A stretch of DNA of 60,742 nucleotides from a virus. A program made the position numbers and the translations under genes. The notes beneath the pieces are model-generated. The model did no database searches. It saw only the letters and a program-made list of their open reading frames with translations, and was not told the DNA's origin. Where the stretch lies: the IMG/VR virus record IMGVR_UViG_3300035698_003187, positions 1 through 60,742 of that record; one strand, 5' to 3'. Below, piece after piece: positions 56,498 to 60,742 of this stretch; within the stretch, counting starts at the first letter, position 1, and the number at the start of each line of letters is the position of its first letter.

Positions 56498-57553
56498 ATG
56501 GCATACGAGCTAGTCAGTTCACCATCAAGTCAAGAATCCATCATGACCGCCGTGCGTGATTTCGCAGTGGCCCTTGGCTGGACGCTCGACAACTTCACAG
56601 GCGGAGTTGTTGGTGTTTCGCGCGGTGTGATGTCGTTGCATAACGGAAATTGCTTTGTTTCGTTTCGATGGTTCGGTACTGAATCAGACGCGACCAAGTC
56701 TATTGCTATGTATCAGTCTCTGGGTTACACAGCACCCAATGCAGCAACGCCTTGGCTACAGCTCGATGACTCGGGAAATGGAACAACATCGGGCACAACG
56801 CTTTCCACTGATCGCCGGGTTTCCAAAATCGGCCCCGGCCCATATCTGTCACTGCACCTATTTGGATCGGCTACGGATCAGACTACTGGGAATGCAGCGC
56901 CGACGATCTATGGCGTGCTCGAGTACGAGCCCGGAAAGTACAGGCATTTCGGATTTGGTACGATCGATAAGTTTGGCGACTGGACTGGTGGCGAGTGGTG
57001 CGCTGGTCACGAATGGAACACAGCATCGAACGATGGATCCAACCCAGTCGATGCCGGTCATTCTGTTTTGCTAGACGGCATCGCCAACGATTCATCCGGT
57101 AATATTTCTGATGGTGAGACTGGGACGATTCATGTTGAAGGTTTGCCCGGACAAGATCCAACGACCAAGTGGGGCATGACATGGGCAGACACAACACCAG
57201 CCAATGATCGCGCTGGGAATCCTCGGAGCAATATTCAAGGCCCGATCAGGGTCAACATGTACACCCGCGTCTTTGGTCGGTTCCCTGTGACGACACTGAC
57301 TGGTTTCGTTCCGATGATGCCGTGTCCGGTCTGGTATCGTCGAGATATCCCCTCTGTAAATATGCGTTGGTACTTGCTCGGGTACATGGCGAATATCCGC
57401 ATGGTTCAGCTTGGCGTATTCAACCCCGGCGAGGAAGTCACGATCGGAAATGTCGTCTGGAAGATGTTCCCGGTAGTGGCGAAGTCGAATGTTGGAGGAA
57501 CAAATCAGGAATCCGAAAATATGGGGTTGGCATATGTCAAGGAGGTTATCTAG
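56498..57553 (+). CDS. Distal tail-region protein, 351 aa
   Basis: Mixed beta-rich protein, no strong motif; pairs of Trp and Gly suggest a compact virion domain. Similar-sized proteins sit between tape measure and tip genes in Yuavirus-like siphoviruses. The gene ends in TAG and the following gene continues in the same frame with no other stop. Confidence 0.7.
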   Translation: MAYELVSSPSSQESIMTAVRDFAVALGWTLDNFTGGVVGVSRGVMSLHNGNCFVSFRWFGTESDATKSIAMYQSLGYTAPNAATPWLQLDDSGNGTTSGTTLSTDRRVSKIGPGPYLSLHLFGSATDQTTGNAAPTIYGVLEYEPGKYRHFGFGTIDKFGDWTGGEWCAGHEWNTASNDGSNPVDAGHSVLLDGIANDSSGNISDGETGTIHVEGLPGQDPTTKWGMTWADTTPANDRAGNPRSNIQGPIRVNMYTRVFGRFPVTTLTGFVPMMPCPVWYRRDIPSVNMRWYLLGYMANIRMVQLGVFNPGEEVTIGNVVWKMFPVVAKSNVGGTNQESENMGLAYVKEVI

Positions 57554-59281
57554 TTGACAGACTTCCCGGCACAACTTGATCCCCGAGCCGGTGGTGCTGA
57601 TGAGCTGGATATTCGTGGCAATGTGTATCCCATGGATCCACCAATCGGAAGGATCGCTCTCGATCCGTTCACTGGCATCACGAAGGACGCACTCGCTGGG
57701 CTGTTTGGCCGAACGGGTATTCTTGTATACAACTCAATCAACTATCCTGCGATCGAGCAATCGCATGGAACTGGTGATACTTGGTTCGAGATCATCCATG
57801 TATTCCCGTTCAGGTTCGACTTTGGCAATATCTTGTCGGTGATCACGGAGTCGATCCAGATCTACAACGCTGATCGATTCAGCAGTCACACCTTCGATTC
57901 ATTCGTCAATAATGCTGGCGACGGGATTTCAATCACTGATTTGCCCGTGCTCCCGTTCACCCTACTGATTCAGGATGGGATCACGCTGACATTGCAGGTG
58001 ACTGCGGACGGCCCGCCAACGATTGATGGCACGATCGACTTTGTGTTTGATCTCTACCCATTCGCCATGCCGCTCACTGGCAACCGAATCATCATGTTCC
58101 CGTTTGAGCCTGATCTTCCCATTCAGGAGCGGCTCCGGTTCCTGACTGACATCCTCGATCGGAAGGATGGAACTGAGCAGCGTGTGAATCTCAGGAAGTT
58201 CCCTCGGCAGGAGTTTATGTACCCAATATTCCGAGAAGAGGGTGCCGAGCTTATGCGGTTCGACATGCTGATGTTTGATTGGCAGGTGCGTGTATTTGGT
58301 TTGCCTGTCTGGACTGATCGAACAGCGACCACCAGTGTCATCACGGCTGGGGATACGACGATCAATGTTCGAAGCACTGATTTTGCCGACTATCGAGTGG
58401 GTGGTCTTGCAATCGTGATCCAATCCGAGATCAACTTCGAAGCCCTGACCATCGCATCGTTCACTTCTACGACGATCACATTCTCCACTCCGATCGAAAA
58501 CGGATTCGATGTAGATACCGTTGTGATGCCTGTTCGGACTGCGAACGCATCCCCTCAGATCAAGGGCACCCGGTACCATGTGAATCTCGCCAAGCGTGAT
58601 GTTGAGTTCAAGGTTCTCGATAACGATGTCGGTGACACTTTCCCTGACGCAACCCCATTCATCGTGTCTGATGCATCGAGTGTGTTGTTTGGTGAGATCC
58701 TGCTCGATGGATTCAATGCCGTTGAGGGGACGATGAGCGAGACCTTTGATCGTCGAGTTATTGTTCAGGATGGGCAGACCGGAAAGTTTAGCGAGGGTTC
58801 GACAACTCCATACAACAGGCGCGGATCCTCATTCCAGTTCAAGCCCAAGAACCGTGAGGATCTGTACAAGGTTCGAAGGCTTCTCTATGCATTGAAGGGT
58901 CGCCAGATTTCGTTCTTTGTACCGACATCGTTCCGCGATCTCAATGTGGAGCTTATTTGGTCGAATGGGGTACCAACTCTGACGATCACAAATGTTGGGT
59001 ATACTCGGTTTGCACAGAATCGGAATCGGTACGCTGTGATTCGGATCACCTTGACCGATGGGACTGTGCTCGATGGATTGATCATCGCGTCGGCAGAGCT
59101 TTCATCGACTCAGGAGCAGATCACCTTGAATGTGAATGCTCCACGGGACATCTTCCCCGATGAGTTCGCTCGAGTTGATTTCGTCCAGCGCGTTCGCATC
59201 ACGGATGACAATATCAGTATCAGGCACGAAGATGGTCTCGGTCAGTCGTCGATTGGTTTCCCGATTCGGAGTGTGATCTAA
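57554..59281 (+). CDS. Distal tail / baseplate-hub-like protein, 575 aa
   Basis: A TTG start at 57554 with AAGGAGG eight bases upstream is well supported; the next ATG is 27 codons in. The protein is beta-rich with TPYNRRGSSFQFKPKNRED and LYALKGRQISFFVPTSFRDL, typical of distal tail proteins that join the tube to the tip. Overlaps the next ATG (TAATG). Confidence 0.75.
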   Translation: MTDFPAQLDPRAGGADELDIRGNVYPMDPPIGRIALDPFTGITKDALAGLFGRTGILVYNSINYPAIEQSHGTGDTWFEIIHVFPFRFDFGNILSVITESIQIYNADRFSSHTFDSFVNNAGDGISITDLPVLPFTLLIQDGITLTLQVTADGPPTIDGTIDFVFDLYPFAMPLTGNRIIMFPFEPDLPIQERLRFLTDILDRKDGTEQRVNLRKFPRQEFMYPIFREEGAELMRFDMLMFDWQVRVFGLPVWTDRTATTSVITAGDTTINVRSTDFADYRVGGLAIVIQSEINFEALTIASFTSTTITFSTPIENGFDVDTVVMPVRTANASPQIKGTRYHVNLAKRDVEFKVLDNDVGDTFPDATPFIVSDASSVLFGEILLDGFNAVEGTMSETFDRRVIVQDGQTGKFSEGSTTPYNRRGSSFQFKPKNREDLYKVRRLLYALKGRQISFFVPTSFRDLNVELIWSNGVPTLTITNVGYTRFAQNRNRYAVIRITLTDGTVLDGLIIASAELSSTQEQITLNVNAPRDIFPDEFARVDFVQRVRITDDNISIRHEDGLGQSSIGFPIRSVI

Positions 59282-60111
59282 TGAGTTATTCAGCGAGCGA
59301 ATCTTCTACAGAATCTGGTAGCCCAGTTGAGCTCTATGATTTTGCGATCGGCTCTGACACATACCGTTTCACCAGTGGTGAGGAATCGATCACTGTCGAT
59401 GCGTTGCTCTATGAGCCGCTTGAGATCGATCGAACCACCATCATTATGTCTGATGAGCAGTCTGACGACATCATCACGATCTCGATGCCTGCGCTGACTC
59501 CGCTTGTTCGGAGATACATCAATGTGGTTCCCGGCCAGCAGGCGACTCTACGGATTCGAAGGATCCATCGGACTGATGTCGCTCAGGAGTTCGTCCTGAT
59601 TTATGCTGGGCTTGTGAGAGCTGTAGCGTTCACTCTGGATGGTCTCAAGGCTGAGGTGAGCGTTCAGCCGTTGACATCGGGTTTGTCTCGCACGATCCCG
59701 AGGTATGTGTTCTCAGGCACATGCAACCATGTTCTGTACGACTCACGATGCAAGGTTGACTCAAACTCATTCAGGTATGTCGGTCTGATTGGTTCGATCT
59801 CGGCTGGAGTGATGACGATCAATGGGCTGGCAGATCCCTCGAGACCAGATGGTTGGGCGACTGGTGGATTCGTCACTGGCCCAACCGGGATCGATTTCAG
59901 GTTGATCCTGAGCCATGTAGGTGACGCGATCACGGTTCCGATCCCGTTTCCAACAACTGTGGGCGTTGGCGCGTCTGTTCAGGTGTTCGCTGGGTGCGGG
60001 CACGATATCGTCACATGCAGTGGCAAGTTCTCGAATGTGCTAAACTTCGGAGGCTTCCATTGGGTTCCTCGGGAGAATATCTTTGTGAAGGGCGTAGCCC
60101 AAGGATCGTGA
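59281..60111 (+). CDS. Tail hub protein, DUF2163/BR0599 family
   Basis: The 276-residue product ends with GCGHDIVTCSGKFSNVLNFGGFHWVP, very like the C-terminal signature GCDH-x-x-x-TC-x-x-KF-x-N-x-x-NFGGFP-x-(I/V)P of phage BR0599/DUF2163 proteins of gene-transfer-agent-like tails. The middle TCNHVLYDSRCKVD also fits. In related phages an NlpC/P60 peptidase gene follows; here the tip protein follows directly. Confidence 0.9.
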   Translation: MSYSASESSTESGSPVELYDFAIGSDTYRFTSGEESITVDALLYEPLEIDRTTIIMSDEQSDDIITISMPALTPLVRRYINVVPGQQATLRIRRIHRTDVAQEFVLIYAGLVRAVAFTLDGLKAEVSVQPLTSGLSRTIPRYVFSGTCNHVLYDSRCKVDSNSFRYVGLIGSISAGVMTINGLADPSRPDGWATGGFVTGPTGIDFRLILSHVGDAITVPIPFPTTVGVGASVQVFAGCGHDIVTCSGKFSNVLNFGGFHWVPRENIFVKGVAQGS

Positions 60112-60112
60112 T

Positions 60113-60742
60113 ATGGGTTTTTTCGTCATACTTCTATTCATCGCATCCCTGATCCTCTCTGAGGTTCTCAAGCCATCACCCCGAAACGACAATCAGAGAC
60201 CAAGCGCCCTTGGTGATTTCAGCTTCCCGACAGCGACAGAGCGCCGGGCGGTTCCGATCTTTTGGGGCACGGTCAAGCTCTCAGGCCCGAATGTGATCTG
60301 GTATGGAGACTTGAAGCCCAAGGCGATCACCGAGAAGGTGAAGACCGGGCTGTTTTCGTCTGAAAACATCATCACTGGATACAGGTATTTTCTCGGGATC
60401 CAGATGGGTGTTTGCCGCGGGCCTGTTGATGAGCTGCTCAGGATCTTCATTGATGACGAGGTTCTTTGGGATGTCGGTCTGTCAGCTGATGGAAAGATCG
60501 ACATTGACGAGCCGAAGTTCTTTGGTGGAGCGAGTGGTCAGGGTGGCGTGGTGGGCACCCTGTCTGTGCGGCTTGGCTCCGAGTCTCAGGCGATCGTTGA
60601 TTATCTGGTTCCATTCCAGTCTCAGGATGGCGTGACACCTGCATACCGGGGCACATGCCATATCACGCTCGAGGGGATGATGCTTGGTACCAGTACCAGT
60701 ATCAAGCCGTGGCAGTTTGAGATGCGACGGATTCCGAATGGC
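60113..60742 (+). CDS. Tail tip / receptor-binding protein, N-terminal part
   Basis: ATG 60113 begins two bases after the hub stop with AAGGATC upstream. The first 17 residues are hydrophobic (MGFFVILLFIASLILSEVL), followed by RRAVPIFWGTVKLSGPNVIWYGDL and VDELLRIFIDDEVLW, the start of J-like tail tip proteins. The frame runs off the window end and continues at position 2 in the circular genome for a total of 943 residues. Confidence 0.82.
   Translation, partial: MGFFVILLFIASLILSEVLKPSPRNDNQRPSALGDFSFPTATERRAVPIFWGTVKLSGPNVIWYGDLKPKAITEKVKTGLFSSENIITGYRYFLGIQMGVCRGPVDELLRIFIDDEVLWDVGLSADGKIDIDEPKFFGGASGQGGVVGTLSVRLGSESQAIVDYLVPFQSQDGVTPAYRGTCHITLEGMMLGTSTSIKPWQFEMRRIPNG
60616..60742. repeat. 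Direct repeat at window ends (second copy)
   Basis: Identical to 1-127; see that entry. The unique genome is 1-60615. Confidence 0.9.

Noticed and set aside
1-60742. CRISPR array, insertion sequence, integrase and attachment site
   Set aside because: No regular short repeats, transposase motifs or recombinase catalytic motifs were seen on reading both strands.

Overview
The window is a complete, circularly closed genome of a tailed siphovirus-type bacteriophage. Bases 1-127 are repeated at 60616-60742, which looks like the overlap left by a circular assembly, so the unique length is 60,615 bp. All genes I support lie on the + strand, are tightly packed with many ATGA overlaps, and mostly have good Shine-Dalgarno sites. 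The tail-tip gene runs across the ends of the window. Two genes suggest a host in the Planctomycetota: a prepilin-type protein with the FTLIELL leader and [16 protein letters not shown] region typical of that phylum, and a coiled-coil plus winged-helix protein ending RGQYTAR. The host is inferred, not shown.

Layout. Positions 2.3-9.7 kb hold small early genes in cassettes, each with its own promoter and often a terminator; they include a DUF932 protein and a group of exported or membrane proteins with the pseudopilin. Positions 9.7-21.7 kb hold DNA metabolism: an HTH protein, a YqaJ exonuclease with a RecT-like annealing protein, a Fic protein, a RuvC-like nuclease, a cluster of DnaA boxes that may be the origin, a winged-helix replication-protein candidate, an HD hydrolase, a HerA-like ATPase with doubled winged helices, and a DNA methyltransferase. 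No DNA polymerase, primase, integrase or classical endolysin was recognised. Positions 21.7-26.7 kb hold a metalloprotease-like protein, an ASCH protein, a run of membrane proteins and lipoproteins (possible lysis or envelope cassette), and a regulator.

Positions 27.5-30.5 kb are an RNA-rich region. It contains two tRNA-like domains whose 3' halves precede their 5' halves (permuted order), one conventionally ordered tRNA, an initiator-like tRNA-Met behind a consensus promoter, a shortened tRNA-like element, and strong terminators. Positions 30.5-33 kb carry a ParB-domain/methyltransferase fusion and accessory genes.

Positions 33.1-60.7 kb plus 0-2.3 kb are the virion module in the order small terminase, a block of small accessory genes, large terminase, portal, MuF-like head protein, scaffold, capsid, appendage proteins, connectors, tail tube, frameshifted tail chaperones with a lambda-type GGGAAAG site, tape measure (1126 aa), distal tail proteins and tail tip.

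Regulation seems to rest on host sigma70-type promoters. At least nine share a GTATTGGATAYTA-like core about 22-50 bases before the start codon, often followed by a small leader hairpin and a strong ribosome binding site. The tetranucleotide GATC is strikingly frequent, roughly 20 per kb in two stretches counted by hand.
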